Of a stretch of DNA of 64,000 nt, positions 12,002 through 25,117 are shown one piece after another. Origin of the DNA: Metopolophium dirhodum (Eukaryota; Arthropoda; Insecta; Hemiptera; Aphididae); assembly GCF_019925205.1 (NCBI RefSeq), contig NC_083568.1:13452393-13516392 (forward strand), written 5' to 3'. Both the position numbers and the translations under genes were made by a program. The stretch's first letter is position 1; every line of letters starts with the position of its first letter. The notes under the pieces are model-generated. The model saw only the letters and a program-made list of their open reading frames with translations, was not told where the DNA came from and ran no database searches.

Positions 12002-15000
12002 ATGATTATGACTATGAACACCGTAAAAGCTCTGCGGAGTTCCGCAATGGTACTGGCGATCGTATTCGCCGCGTCTTCCGCATCTCATTCTAGGATTGGA
12101 TTCGATAAATATCATAACCACAAAGAAATGACAAATTTTTTGATGCAAATAACCGACGAGTTTCCCAACATCTCGTCGCTGTACTCGATTGGCAAGTCGG
12201 TTTTAAGTACGTATAACGCATCTAGCTATTTGAATATTGCGTCTTAATATTATTAAGACAAGAACTAGATGAAAACACTAAAATAAGTTGTCATCTTTCT
12301 GGTCTCTGAACATAGTATTTAGCAATTGTTTGTACAATAAAATAATTAATTATTTTAAGTACGCCTATACGAAAGTACTGTCACTGTCATATAGTTATCC
12401 TCCACTTGATGTAAGACGAAGACAACTATTTTAGTATTTTACTATACAATATCGTATATTTGTGTGTACATTTATAATATTACATATTTTTCTTTGACGT
12501 GTCCCTATTAAGAACGTGAACTATGGGCTGTCAAGTTGACTACTGCAAGCGAACTATTGGGTGTGCCAAACATCAAAATTGTCGGCAACATACACGGTAA
12601 TGAGCCCGTGGGAAGAGAAATCATTTTACATCTGATTCAAGTAAGTCACACACATGGAATAATATATAGTTTTAAATATAAATATTGTGATAGACATGCT
12701 ATTATTTATCAATTTACAATACATATATTACATAATGGCTATTGATTATACGGTTACATACATTGTTATACACATTGACATAAATAACGATTTATCGTTT
12801 ATCAGCCGACCATGTAGTATGTACTATAAATTATAATGGCTTAATATTAATATTAAATCGAGAAATCTACTTAATCTATATATAGTATATAATATAACAA
12901 ATTTTTGATGAAGGAAACAAACCATTAATTCCAAATGTACAACATTTTTGCAATATTTAAATATGAAAAATTATAAAAACATAAATTTAATTTCAAAATG
13001 TACGTTTACTGGTTCTTGGGAAGTCAAGTGTCCATGATACACACTATTGAGAACCTTATACATTTAAAAATTCAAAGTATAGAATGCGTTTTATGTTTAA
13101 AATCTACAGTATTTATTGGATAACAGTTCAAAAAACAAAGCAATTAACAATTTGTTGCGAACTACCGTCATCCACTTGTTGCCGAGCATGAATCCCGACG
13201 GATTCGAAATGTCCGCACCTCAGCCTTGTCCTAACGATGGAATGCAGAGGTTGGGTTCTAGGTAAAATTATTTTTTTGTTAACTACTGTTTCAGTTTTTC
13301 TACCCAACAAACCACAACAAGTTGTTAATTTTTTATCTTACTATATCATATTTTTATGTAGAGGAAACGCTAACACTTTTGATTTGAATCGAAATTTTCC
13401 GGACATCTTCAATCCGCACACAGTGCCACTACAACCCGAGACCAAAGCAATGATGGAGTGGTTAAAATCTGTGCCGTTCGTCATGTCTCTAGGCTTACAC
13501 GGTGGTGCTTTGGTGGCTAATTTTCCTTACGATGGCTCATTGGATTCGGGTGAGCATTATTACACGAACATGATATTTTGTAATTTTGTATATATCTGCA
13601 TAGTGTATATCATATCAATTTTATTATTTACTTGCATTACCTTGCAATACCTATGTTACCCGATCTGTCTAAAATCGTTTATTCTGAGCATAAAATATAA
13701 AATCTACATATTATAATATATGAATTAATAAAACATTTAATTCGTAAGGAACTCCTCTTTACTGAATATTAATTATTATCAATGGCGCCGGAACAATTTT
13801 TGAACCGTGGGGGCTGAGCACAGCTACAAATACAGAGGAAGGTAAAGATTTTCCCGTGTTAATTAAGGGGACAATTTAAGGCTAGCATTAAATAAAAAAA
13901 TATTAGAAAATAAAAAGTCTTTAATAATAATAAAGAAAAACCACTATTTAAATTTAATTTTAATATGGTTACTTACCAATAATATATACGCACAAATATA
14001 ATACAAATAAAAATGAATAGAAGTTTAATTCAACAGTTCAAATTTTTCGAAAACACATTTTCTCTCCACTGTCCGACTTATAAATTCTTTTAAAATGTCA
14101 TCAAAAAGGATTTCATTGAGTATATTTTGATTCAGATGTATTATCAGCAAATGAGTTAAACGCTTTTGCTCATAGCGGAACGCAAATATGTTTTTAAAGG
14201 TAGTTTACTGTATATCGTGTATCGTGTATGTAAATACTTAAAAATAGATGGTTTATTAAATATATTTGAGTTTTAGTCACGGGAGCGTAAATTATAGGAA
14301 ACTGTCCGTGGGGGCTATGCCCTCACGGAATTTTTCCCGTGGGGGCAGTTGCCCCCATTGTTCCGGCGCTCATGATTATTATACAATATAAAATTATTAA
14401 ATTTACAAATATGTGAAAAATTATTTTCAAACAAATATCAATGAGTTCGTATCTGTTTAATGCTCATAATTCACAGAGTTAAATGCAGTGGGTACAAAAA
14501 TATTATAATTTTAAAATAAAGTTTATACAGTTTTAGGAATTATAATACAGCGTGATCGATACTTTCGCCTACATTGATAATATATTATCATATTCATCGA
14601 AATTACATAGGCATACTCGTAAAAATGTTATAAGAAAAATTTCACAAATTCAGATTTTGTAATCGCTCACATTTGAACTTTGATACAGACATCTGTGTCA
14701 GACTATCAAGAAATTCATATACAAATATTATATGACATAATATTCGATATGTTTGGTACATAATGGAACATATATAATATATAGAGTATATATCGGTACT
14801 AAAGCTTGTACAACATAATAATTTATAAACTATATAACTATATATTATTTAATATATATATGCTGATCCCTTTTCAGCAATAACCATTATATTGTAAAAT
14901 ATCTGAGTCTTTTTAATGGCGATGATATTACTTGGCCCAGCCTCTGCATGATGTTTTTGATAATATACGTAATACGTATTTTTACACTTCATAATATTGT

Positions 15001-18000
15001 CTAACGATAATATTATTTCATTGTAGTTTTAGAAAATTTGATATTGAGTTTTTAGTGTTGATGTATTGATCATACATTATGTTGTTATATCGTATTAATG
15101 TATATATTTAAAAATATTGTATTGCGTTATAGTATATTTTATATGGACATTATCGTTTGTATTTCATTATGACAGTATCTGGAAAGTTGCAGAAATTAAA
15201 CGAAACATTACAAATTGACGATGTATTTGAACTCTACAAAATATTTCGAAACGGTAAAAATATCAGAATGAAATTAACTTTAAGTATGAATGCACATTAG
15301 ACCCCCCGGACCTGTATATGTAGAATCTTACGTCGTAAAAATGATTGTGAGAGCGCTTTTAAAAAATTTAAAAAAAAAATCATTACTAATAGTAAAAAAC
15401 TATACTCAAACGTCTGTCTACAATATTACGTTACGTTATCAAACAACTTTTGATTTTTAAATATTTATTGTGTACGGTATATGGCTTAAAATATTAATAT
15501 TACATCGGTGTTTGACTAACTAATTATTATACGATAGTTATATCTAATATAATTATATAATTATATATAATTCGTATATCTAATATTAATTATTCCATTT
15601 ATTTCCATGAGAAATCTACGACGTTGTCTAAACTCTATAATAAAGCATGACTGCATGAGTTCGTATTTACTATTTATTGAAGTATTTAAATTCGTAATAT
15701 CAGCTGTAATTAACTAAATCAACATTTTGCAGAAAGCCAACATGACATAATATTATCACGTTATTATATAAACACCAATAACAATCAAAATAATAAATAA
15801 TATAACTAAAAGTCATGTTATGTTTGTATTAAATTGTAACGCTGCACATGTAAATAATATAACACCACGATATTAAAGTACTTTTAGTTAATTACCTATT
15901 TTCACTATTTTTCAATTACAGAATCTAGTTATAACCAGAATATCAATATGGAGAGTTTAACACCAGACGATGACGTGTTTCGGTTTTTGGCGAAACAATA
16001 TGCCGATTTGCACCCGACCATGCATAACGGTCTAAGTTGTGAAGATAACTATAGCTTAAAATTCAAAGACGGCATAACAAATGGAGCTGCTTGGTATCAA
16101 GTAATAGGTAGGTCAGGGATATGTTTAAGACATCATTTAATTTTTACCTTATAAATTAAAACTACGAGAACTGAGACATTATGATTATGAGAACTCCACG
16201 TCTCCACGGATCACGCCGTTTATTATTTTATATATTAATTACTAAACAAATTAATATTATATAATAATATGCATATACGATATATTATTATTCTATCATA
16301 TCACTATGAAAAAAGTAATGAAGTTTTTAAAACAAGTAAAATAACGTATTTTTTCACAGGAAGCATGCAAGATTACAATTACGCATGGCACGGGTGTATG
16401 GAAATCACTTTGGAAATGTCTTGTTGCAAGTACCCACCTGCTTCATTTTTGGAATCTCACTGGAAAGATCACTTAAAGGTACTTTACATACAATTATTAC
16501 AAAATTACATCTATCGATAAAATTATATGTAATAATATATGTTATATGATATATAAATAGCGGTAATATAATAAAAACAGTTAATTTTTCATTAAAAAAA
16601 AATAATAATAATGAATTTTTATTCCGACGATAAATTTAGTCTTATAATAAGTTTCAAATATTTTCTAAAAATATGTTTAGAGATAGATGGAAACGAATAA
16701 TATGTCTTAATAATAACTTTAAAGTATCGTCCTTTTGAATTTTATTTCAGCCACTTTTGACATGGATGGAACAAGCGCATAGAGGCGTTAAAGGTTTCGT
16801 CACCAACCAAATAACCGGTAAACCCATACCAAACGCCACCGTTAGCCTTACGGACCGTGAAAACCATATCAACACTACCGTGAACGGAGAATACTGGAAA
16901 ATACTACTTCCTGGTGTATACAAGTTACGTGTAAGTATTTTACGAAAGAAAAAATTCTATGATAGTGGTATGAAGGGGTTCGAAACGTTAAAAAAAAGTT
17001 TGCATCAATCGATTGATATCACTGAAGTCTTTCATTTCATAATAATTTAACCCTGTAAAATGCAAAATTAATTAATCAATAATCATCTTAACATATTATC
17101 TCAACTTTTTCCAATAAAAGTGTTCTATTAAAAGATAAATATTAATGACTTGAGAATTTGAGCCGCTATAATGACCACTGTCCATTTAGTACCTATATAA
17201 CTTAGGTGGTCTATACATTTTAGTCACCAACCATTTAGGTACTGCATTGTCATATATAACTAAAATAAATAATTTTCTTCATGATACATTGATACCTTCT
17301 TTTCAACTACTTAATATTAAACTACACAGTCACACAGAAAACAAAAAAAATACATTGAACTTCAATTTTGTGTTCAATAACTTTTTAATAACTTATTACT
17401 TTGCCTAGAAAAAAAATTATTTAAGTTACTTTGGCAGTTTGTCTTATTATATAGTTTTTATAGTAAAAAATATCTAAAACAACTGTGAAAATGTGAATTT
17501 TTTTTTATTGTCGTGTCTTATAAAAAAATTTAAATAAATACTGTGTTCGGTTCTTTGAAGTAACATATAAATAATGACAAACATACGTAAATTGTTCGGA
17601 ATTAAAGGAAAATAGCATTACCCAGAGGTATATTTAATTATTTGATTAAATAATTAATAATAAAATGGAAAAATTAAATTAAATTTTTAATTAATTTAAT
17701 ATGGGTGGGTATATTATTAATTTATTAAAAATTCTATGATGTATAAATAATATCATAACGATTAAATCATACTTTTAAAATTGCACATTTGTTGTCAGAT
17801 AAGGTAACGCATTCTCTTCTTACTTCAAAATCCAAGCAGAAGTCCTCCAAGAAAGTTATCTGTCTCCAGATCTTTATAACATATTCACTGCGTAGATGAC
17901 ACATCAATATTAAGTGAACATAGTGATAACCCTGTAACATCATCCAATCTCCAATCGCATCTTATAAAAATATAAAAACAGGCATCGAAGTGGAAAATCA

Positions 18001-19063
18001 AAATTAACTTCAATAAAGTCCTTCCACGTTCCTTTCACCTTAAGAAGAGAAATCTCACCTGCCCTTTACTTTGAAGGAATAGAAATTCCAACGAAACCCA
18101 AATTAAATATCTGAGCCTGATCTTAGATAAATGTAGATAAATGCATCTCACCTAGAGCCCACATTTAAATCAACAAGGAAAAAGCTTAACAGTAGACTAC
18201 ACCTCCTACGTCCTAGGTATTCTTAAATCTAGTCCTTCATTATTTACAAATCAATGTTAAGGCCTATCTGGAGCCAGATATGGAGCTGCGGTAAAGCATA
18301 CCAAACAAAAACAATTCAAATATACAGAAATGTTTAAAATATATATCGATGAATTAAATGTCACTAAGACATACTTTAGGTATGAAATTGACTAAGTATA
18401 CCCATTTTAGAGACGCAATTTATACCATTCTATTTTTACTATACCTGCGGTTCACTGTGGGCGTAATTTCCAATCATCCATAACGATATTATACTAATGT
18501 ACACGATTACTGAACCCGGACAGGTAAACGCGATCGGATACGACGAGAAAATCGTCCGAGTAAAGGTGCCGGAGGATCGCGAGGATCAGAAGGAAGGACC
18601 TCGGCCGCAATTGGTGAACGTCCAGTTGGAACCGACGAAGACAAAGATAGCCGACAGCGGCAGTAGCACCGTAAGTGACAGCGATCACTACAACACGTAT
18701 TGGGTGTCGGACAGCGACCTACACGGCGCGACGGATCGGGCGGTGGCGGCCGATACGGATGTCGTACTTATCGGCTCGGATCGGCCTTTGGCTGCCGTAC
18801 AAAAGTCGTCCGCCGACAAGCGCTTGTGGTTGGTGGTGGATGTGGAAGGTAAGGAGGAAGAGGACGAAGGCGATGACGGCTACAACGATCGCAGTGGTAA
18901 CCGATACGACGACGTCAATCGGCTACAGTCGATGCGACCGCCGCTGCCCGTTCAGTCATCGTCCGCCCGTCCCGATAACCACTTTCCATCTGGCGTAACC
19001 AGAGTGGTACAAATTCTGTGCCTATTACCGTTCTCGTATTTTGTCGCCCACATTCTCTCGTGA
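12002..19063 (+). CDS. M14 zinc carboxypeptidase (N/E subfamily), probably GPI-anchored
   Basis: Eight coding exons join in frame: 12002-12206, 12513-12640, 13110-13261, 13362-13549, 15922-16107, 16360-16478, 16751-16930, 18524-19063, giving 565 residues. A signal peptide (MNTVKALRSSAMVLAIVFAA) is followed by a single peptidase domain with all expected catalytic residues: H96 and E99 (HGNEPVGRE), H208 (GLHGG), the substrate-binding DLNRNF (R172), Y283 (AAWYQV) and catalytic E305 (ITLEMSCCKYPP). A transthyretin-like domain follows (about 333-410). Its last strand crosses the final intron (LLPGVYKLR + VNAIGYDEKIVRV), which supports the acceptor at 18523, with a TACTAAT branch-site word at 18492. 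The last exon is GC-rich and adds about 140 acidic, low-complexity residues. It ends in a hydrophobic tail (VTRVVQILCLLPFSYFVAHI), like the GPI signal of carboxypeptidase M. Such enzymes trim C-terminal Lys/Arg from peptides at the cell surface. The single domain argues against carboxypeptidase D, which has several. Confidence 0.92.
13783..14371. mobile_element. Miniature inverted-repeat element in carboxypeptidase intron 4
   Basis: GCGCCGGAACAAT at 13785-13797 is matched exactly in inverted orientation by ATTGTTCCGGCGC at 14357-14369. G-rich words near the two ends (CCGTGGGGGCTGAG; CCCGTGGGGGCAGTTGCCCCC) are related. No transposase frame is present, so this is a nonautonomous DNA element of about 590 bases. 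No convincing target duplication was found. Confidence 0.6.
17830..18345 (+). mobile_element. Degraded Jockey-like non-LTR retrotransposon fragment (reverse transcriptase)
   Basis: Broken frames retain reverse-transcriptase landmarks in the right order. VDDTSILSEHSDNPV (about 17893) is a remnant of the YxDD catalytic block. KWKIKINFNKV lies about 17980-18020. IYKSMLRPIWSQIWSCGKAY (about 18240-18300) is the thumb region typical of Jockey-type elements. Stops and frameshifts interrupt it throughout. It sits in the last intron of the carboxypeptidase gene in the same orientation. Confidence 0.7.
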
Positions 19064-20472
19064 TCGTCATATCATAGAGATCGCTTAACTAACATAACAA
19101 TCATTTATCATCATATTAGATATAATATTGTACCTAACTAAGTATTATCGGTCAAACTAGTAGATTTAATGCTATTTATGCCTCAGCAGATAGGTACAAC
19201 ACTAGGTGGTGGCTAACCTGCAGTACAATGCATGTCGTTTTCATGCATTGGTAACATCAATGGGAAACATCCAAACTTTCAAATCTTAGCCTTTAGAATA
19301 ATATATTCATCCGCCGTTTTACAATTTATCATACCAAGTGATCGTTTACGTGAGACTCTCGTATTATTTCATAAACTATTAACGGTCTTGAAAATATTTT
19401 TTTAATATAATTTTTAGTCGGTACAGAACAAGATATTTGGAAAAAAATTAATTTTTTATATTTTTACATCGTTATTATTTTTTGAAGTTTTAACTTTTTT
19501 GAACGACAACGCATATACATTTTTATTTTCATATTCCTAAGCAGCATATTATTCTGAGTATTTCGAATTATAAAATTCAAATTTTGGACGAGTTGGTAAT
19601 TAGTTATAAGTATTTAAAGTTTGGATTTACGAAATACTGAATCAAAATTTTGTGTGGAACCCCCACCTTTCCGCTCATCGAAACTTATAAGTTATAACTC
19701 ATAAACTATTCTCCAAAATTTGATTTGTATGCATCGAAGTATACTATGGTCTATGGGAAATATTCTATTTTGAAATGGAATTAAAAAGTTGGGTTGATTT
19801 TTAGTCGGTGTTTAATAAGATAAAATAACCTATACGCGATGTACGTCTATATATTATATCAGTATACTCGAGTTCCACAGACAAAATTGTTCTATAAAGA
19901 TTAAAGTATAAATTCGCCCACGTTTGACTATATAATATTATTACATATTTAAATCATAATAATATTATTATTATTGTAATGTCAATTTACTTTCATTATG
20001 TTTGTATACAATAACGAATTTTTGAAATCTGTCATTGTCATACGTATACGTCGCGTATAAAAGCGTGTACTAGCCGAAAATCCGTTTACGTCATAGTGAT
20101 TTATGTGATTTGTGTACAACAGGGGGTCACCAATTGGTGGGACGCTGACAAATTTTATCCAGCTCATAGACAAGAAAAAGAAGTAAAAACCTATAATATT
20201 ATACGTTCTAGATTTGTAATTTATCATTTTAGTTCATTTGTTTTTACCGCTGTCAGCAATTTTGATGGCCCACGAACAATAATTTCCAGATTCCTAATGT
20301 GGCCCTTCGGAAATATTAATTTGTTAACCCTGGTGTACAACATAATAATATTCACTAAGTATAGTAAGTACTAACAAATAACAATACTTAAAGTTCAAGT
20401 AAAACGTTTTGTTCGTTTGTATATACTGCAGTGTGGTGTCATGATGTTTTACAATATAATATTTATTGTGTA

Positions 20473-20544
20473 CAGGGGCGTGCCCAGGATTTTTATACAA
20501 AAAATCAATTTGGGGGTGGTTTGAACCCCCTGGGCACGCCCCTG
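20473..20544. mobile_element. 72-bp hAT-type MITE with perfect 8-bp target duplication
   Basis: The element opens with CAGGGGCGTGCCCAGG and closes with its exact complement CCTGGGCACGCCCCTG. It is flanked by the direct repeat ATTGTGTA at 20465-20472 and 20545-20552. Terminal CAGG...CCTG and an 8-bp target duplication are characteristic of the hAT superfamily. Only about 40 bases lie between the arms. Confidence 0.85.
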
Positions 20545-22314
20545 ATTGTGTACGACAGTGTTTTGTCGCGTCAGGCGCCGCTAGTCTAGTGACATCATTG
20601 TTATAATTGTTCAATTATTTTTTTTTTTAATTTATTGTCCGTGAACGTTTTAGTCCGCATGTGGAATTGAACTGTAACTTTTGATATACGTAATTTTATA
20701 CGTGTATATTTATTTATTTATGTGGAATAACGTAATTTACACTATTAATCTCTAATGAGTAATGACTGATATATTGTGTACGTTCTGCGTGTCTTATAAT
20801 TTAACGTGGCTTTTGGCGTTTGTGCATCGTTCATATACGATATTAAATATGATATACGAAATATTTTCGACTGCTGAGTGCTGGTACACTAAAAACTAAA
20901 GCACCCAAATAGCATCACCCATTCAATTACAATGTTTGTAACATTTATATTTTATTATACTAATAAATAATATTATAATTATTAAATTAATTTAATCATA
21001 TCTGTGTGTGTGTGTTAATCTAACGATCTTATTGTCTATTAATATACAATCCGGTGATGGTGGAAATCGTCCAGTCTTACTAATATTGTTTATTACGATA
21101 CGACAAAGATAAACATCGTAATAATAATAATGTGTTATTATACGTATTATAATATTGATAATTTCACTATTTCAGGCATCAACATATTATTATAACGCCA
21201 CCAGTATTATAATAATAACTGTTACATATTTTATGGTCTTGTGATTTTCTTCATTTGAACGATTTTTTAACAATTATTATGTATATATAGAGATAATAAT
21301 ATATACTATAATATAGTAGACCCAGAAATTCTTATGAGCTTACCTGCGTTTTTATTTTTGACGAAAGAATAATATCGGTTGACGGTTTGCAGGAGTCTGT
21401 TCGATGAGGTTTTTCGACGCAGTAACGTACCTATATTGCATATACGTAACGCCGTGCAATACCCAATATTCGCGTACGACACGCGTCACGAAAAATAACA
21501 TTTATAAAAAACTGGGGGAGTCGCTATCTACTATATAACAAGTGTTTGGAGTGCACCTTATCATTGGTAAAAAAACAAGTGTGCACAGGCCATAATATTT
21601 AGCCAGGCCTGGAATAATACTCATTTCGTTTTTTTGCGACCAAAGTCCGTATATTTACTTGTTACTAGCTAATAAGTGGCCACTACAATAATATATATAA
21701 CTATTACATATAGAAATCCAAAAACGCTTCATGATCTTTAGAAATAAATGGAATCTCCTGTTCCGATATACCAAATTAATATGAAATAATTAAGATATAT
21801 CATTATAATAATTATTATTTAGCGAATGAACTGATGCCGAACCAAATTTTCGAACGTAAGTTTTTTTTCTTTATGTTTAAATTTATGAATTATAATTAAT
21901 TTAATAAGGAATAACTATTAAGTTTCAGTAATTTTTTTTTATGAAAGTTTATTTAATATTTGAATCATTTATAAATTGAGCACTCCATTGTTAATTTCAT
22001 TAATTAAAATTTTTCAATATACTTGTCAGTGGCATTGCCAAAAGGGGCTTTAGCCAAGCCCCCCTCCCCTCTAAAATTGTAAGTAAATTAAAAAAATTAT
22101 TTCTATTGTCTATGAAAGTTACTGTAAAAACAAATTCGTATAGCCGTACAAGAACCGAAACCTTTAATAAAACCTCGGCATCAGTCTACTAAACTTATGG
22201 GAGACCCTAGTTAAACCAGCTCTGTGTAAACACAATTATCAGCCCCCCCCCCAAAAAAAAAAAAAAACCAGAAATATCCTGGCTACGTGTGCTACCGAAT
22301 TTTATGGTTAAAAA

Positions 22315-23007
22315 GGACCGGGTGGCCCCCTTTTCGGCCAAAATGTACACTTCCCTTTTCGGCCAGCACCTACATTTTTCTTTAAAATTTACAATTATAA
22401 CAACTAAACTTAACAATTTTTATATTTAATTAAATATGATTGTATCCAAAAATGTGATTTTTTTCAAACATTATTACCTACAACTGTAAAAAAACTGAAA
22501 AAATAAAACAATTGGCAATAAGCTGTTATAACATATTATTATTACAATTGATTATATTATATTAGTATTTATAATCAATGTTATTACTTACATTAATCGA
22601 ATAAAAATTAATATAGTTATATAATACATATAGGTAATAAGAAGGTATACATATTATAATAATAATTATGATAGTAAAATATAACCAACTATGAACGAAA
22701 TTAAACTTATATTGAAGAGTAAAGGTATATAATAAAAATAGTAACATTTTTCAAACAAAAATTAATTGTTAGTTTATTTGAATTTAAGCTAATAATATTA
22801 TGTTAAACCATTTTATTGCCAATTGTTTTATTTTATTATTTTTTCACTCAGTTGTAGATAATAATGTTTATCAAAAAATCATATTTAATTAAATATAAAA
22901 ATTGTTAAGTTCAGTTGTTATAATAGTAAAAGAACAGTATGTTTTGGCTGAAAATGGAGGAAGGGTACATTTTGGCCGAAAACGGTGACGCCCAAAAGGC
23001 CTAGTCC
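22315..23007. mobile_element. Foldback/MITE element with arms of about 200 bases
   Basis: The left arm starts GGACCGGGTGGCCCCC, then CTTTTCGGCCAAAATGTACA, CAATTATAACAACTAAACTT and ATATTTAATTAAATATGATT. It is mirrored on the right by the complements of the same words, ending GGCCGAAAACGGTGACGCCC...CTAGTCC. The spacer is about 290 bases and has no transposase. Confidence 0.75.
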
Positions 23008-24565
23008 ATTTAAATTATTTAAAAATAAATAGATAATGTATATAATATATTATATAGGATAAATATTCTGAACGTTATGAACAGTGAAAGAAACTAGGAT
23101 GAGTATTATATGGTTCTAATAATATATATGGCTGTCTTACGACTTTATGTATAGGTACTTTAGGTATACTTACCTATAGTGCCTATAAACAATTATTTAT
23201 AGAGCATGTTTTGGCCAGTCATTAGTGGAAATTTCAAACATCACCTATACAGGAGGTGATTTTTTTATGTACAAACAGTATTTTTATTTATCGTTTTAGT
23301 GAAATTATAAATTTTATTTTATTGAACTTTTGCCTGGTAACTACATAAATGTTGTAGGGGGTTATGAGCTATGGTTGGTAAGGTTGGTACGATAAGGTGT
23401 TGTAACGGTTGTTACAGTAAGTAAGTGACACGTGTATGTGTGGAAAGGTTTTTACTACTACAAACCAGGTGTTCACCCATCCGGAAACAAATAGCTGCGG
23501 ACGTTACAAACTCTTAGTCGCATTGCGCGACTGCTAGCAGCCAACGCACCGCGCCAATCCACATAAATAATTTATTGGTTAAAACTAATGTTTTGTATTA
23601 TTATTTTTTTTTTTAATACTTAATTTACAAAAGAGATGCATACCTACCTTTAATAACCCTAGCAAAAAAACGTTAATAACGCATTTGTGTGGGAACATCG
23701 TGGCTACAATACGTTGAACATATATTATGCAGAAAATGTCCAGCATGAACAATTACTTCAATTAGCTTTAAATAGATATAACTATAGTTATAAATATTTT
23801 TTTTTTGGAGAGGAGGGATTCAACTGAATTATGTTGTGTTTGACGTTCAGTTAATTTATTATATTGTGATTTGTGGATATTTAATCACCATTAAAAATGT
23901 TTTATTTGAGTACTTAAAACTATTATTTGAACATTTGAAGGCTAGTGGGACTTGACGATGACGCTGAGCCGTTACACTGACATTTACGAGTATTATTTGT
24001 CATCGTATCTCACTCATAAACACTTGTCTTTATAGCTTTATAAGTAAATAGTAAAACATTAATGAAAACATAAAAATCCAAAAATGAAAGAATAAATTAT
24101 TATCTCACAGCTTTTTTATTTATAATTACTGTAAATTAAAAAAACAGGCATGCATAATATGTTCAACGCAAGGGCGGTTCCGGGGAGGGGGCGAGCCTAC
24201 TTTGAAGTAGATTAAAATATGTAAATAAGTTTATGTAATAAATAAGAATATTTTATTTTTTATTTTTACATTATCGATAGGTACTTATTATATTGATTAG
24301 ATAATTTAGACCTAGTAAGTATTTATTTACCGTGCGTTGCTCCAACGACCGCACATCGCTACAAAATATATCTTAAATCGTTAAAACAACCATTGTTCGA
24401 GCGATTTTACAATATTACCTAAATAATTTTATCGAAATATAACACACACCGATTGTATACAACTCAACTGCACAATTGAATCTCCTGCACCAGCAGCCAC
24501 TCATCCCCCAAACTTCCGGTACAGCTTCCGGACACGCTGCAGCAGCAGAGTAGAATACCTACACA

Positions 24566-25117
24566 ATGAGCAGCCCGTGCGAAGAGTACTACCGACATAG
24601 GTCGTCCGAAATCGCGACCCAATTGGCGAAGTGGACGCAGTCGGCGGTCGTCCGGGACGAGTCGTTCGTGCGGCTGTTGCGGGCCAAGGTCGAACGGCGC
24701 GCGCGACTCGCCGACGCTGTGGCCCAGGTCTCGCGGAAAGCGGTGGCCGAGACGCGGCACGCCCTCGTGGCCAACAACAATCGCGCGGCGGCCGCGTCGG
24801 ACAGGGCGGCGGCCGAGCTCGGGCAGTTCGCGGACGGTTTGCGGCGGGCCGACGACGACGGTGGCGAAGCCACCGCGGCCGAGCTAGATGAGATGAACGC
24901 GCGATTACGCGAAGTGATAAAGTTGAAGCGCGAAGCGCTCGTGAAGGCTGAGGCCGCCAACAAAGCGGCCGGCGAACTGTTGCGCCAGGAGCAGGCCGTC
25001 AGTGACCGGATGGCGCATAATTTGACGGCCACCGCCGACTGCGATGGTCCGCCAACCGATCGGGGCGAGAGTCGAGACCACGTGTTGGATTGTTTTCCTT
25101 GTCAAACCTTCGAATAA
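24566..25117 (+). CDS. Uncharacterised 183-aa coiled-coil protein, GC-rich and intronless
   Basis: ATG at 24566 (context ACACAATGAGC) to TAA at 25115-25117, one exon. I do not recognise the family. The translation is rich in Ala, Arg, Glu and Asp. It has two long predicted helices (about 15-95 and 100-155, for example AELDEMNARLREVIKLKREA) with heptad-like spacing, so a coiled-coil or spectrin-like bundle is likely. The C-terminus is short and Cys-containing (CFPCQTFE). GC content is strikingly higher than in the surroundings, with G/C preferred at third positions; this supports real coding and makes the overlapping open frames on both strands shadows. AATAAA overlaps the stop codon (25116-25121). 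No signal peptide or membrane segment is seen. Confidence 0.7.
   Translation: MSSPCEEYYRHRSSEIATQLAKWTQSAVVRDESFVRLLRAKVERRARLADAVAQVSRKAVAETRHALVANNNRAAAASDRAAAELGQFADGLRRADDDGGEATAAELDEMNARLREVIKLKREALVKAEAANKAAGELLRQEQAVSDRMAHNLTATADCDGPPTDRGESRDHVLDCFPCQTFE

Larger units (their letters stand above)
19064..24565. other. Intergenic, repeat-rich; no gene recognised
   Basis: Contains the small hAT-type MITE at 20473-20544, the foldback element at 22315-23007 and other G/C-run-bearing transposon ends (for example CAGTGGCATTGCC near 22028). A GC-richer patch lies at 23460-23570. No frame longer than about 100 codons shows family similarity. Confidence 0.5.

Noticed and set aside
18675..18998. 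107-codon frame rich in Arg and Thr
   Set aside because: It is a shifted frame of the last carboxypeptidase exon, whose frame is fixed by the transthyretin-domain splice.
23460..23570. The complement of GGTGTTCACCCATCCG resembles the 5S rRNA word GGATGGGTGACC.CCTGG
   Set aside because: The similarity stops after about 20 bases and no other 5S rRNA region or internal-promoter spacing is present.
24589..25105. Long open frames on both strands overlapping the 183-codon gene
   Set aside because: They follow from high GC and few stops. The plus frame from 24566 has the best start, helical periodicity and codon bias; the others have arbitrary composition.
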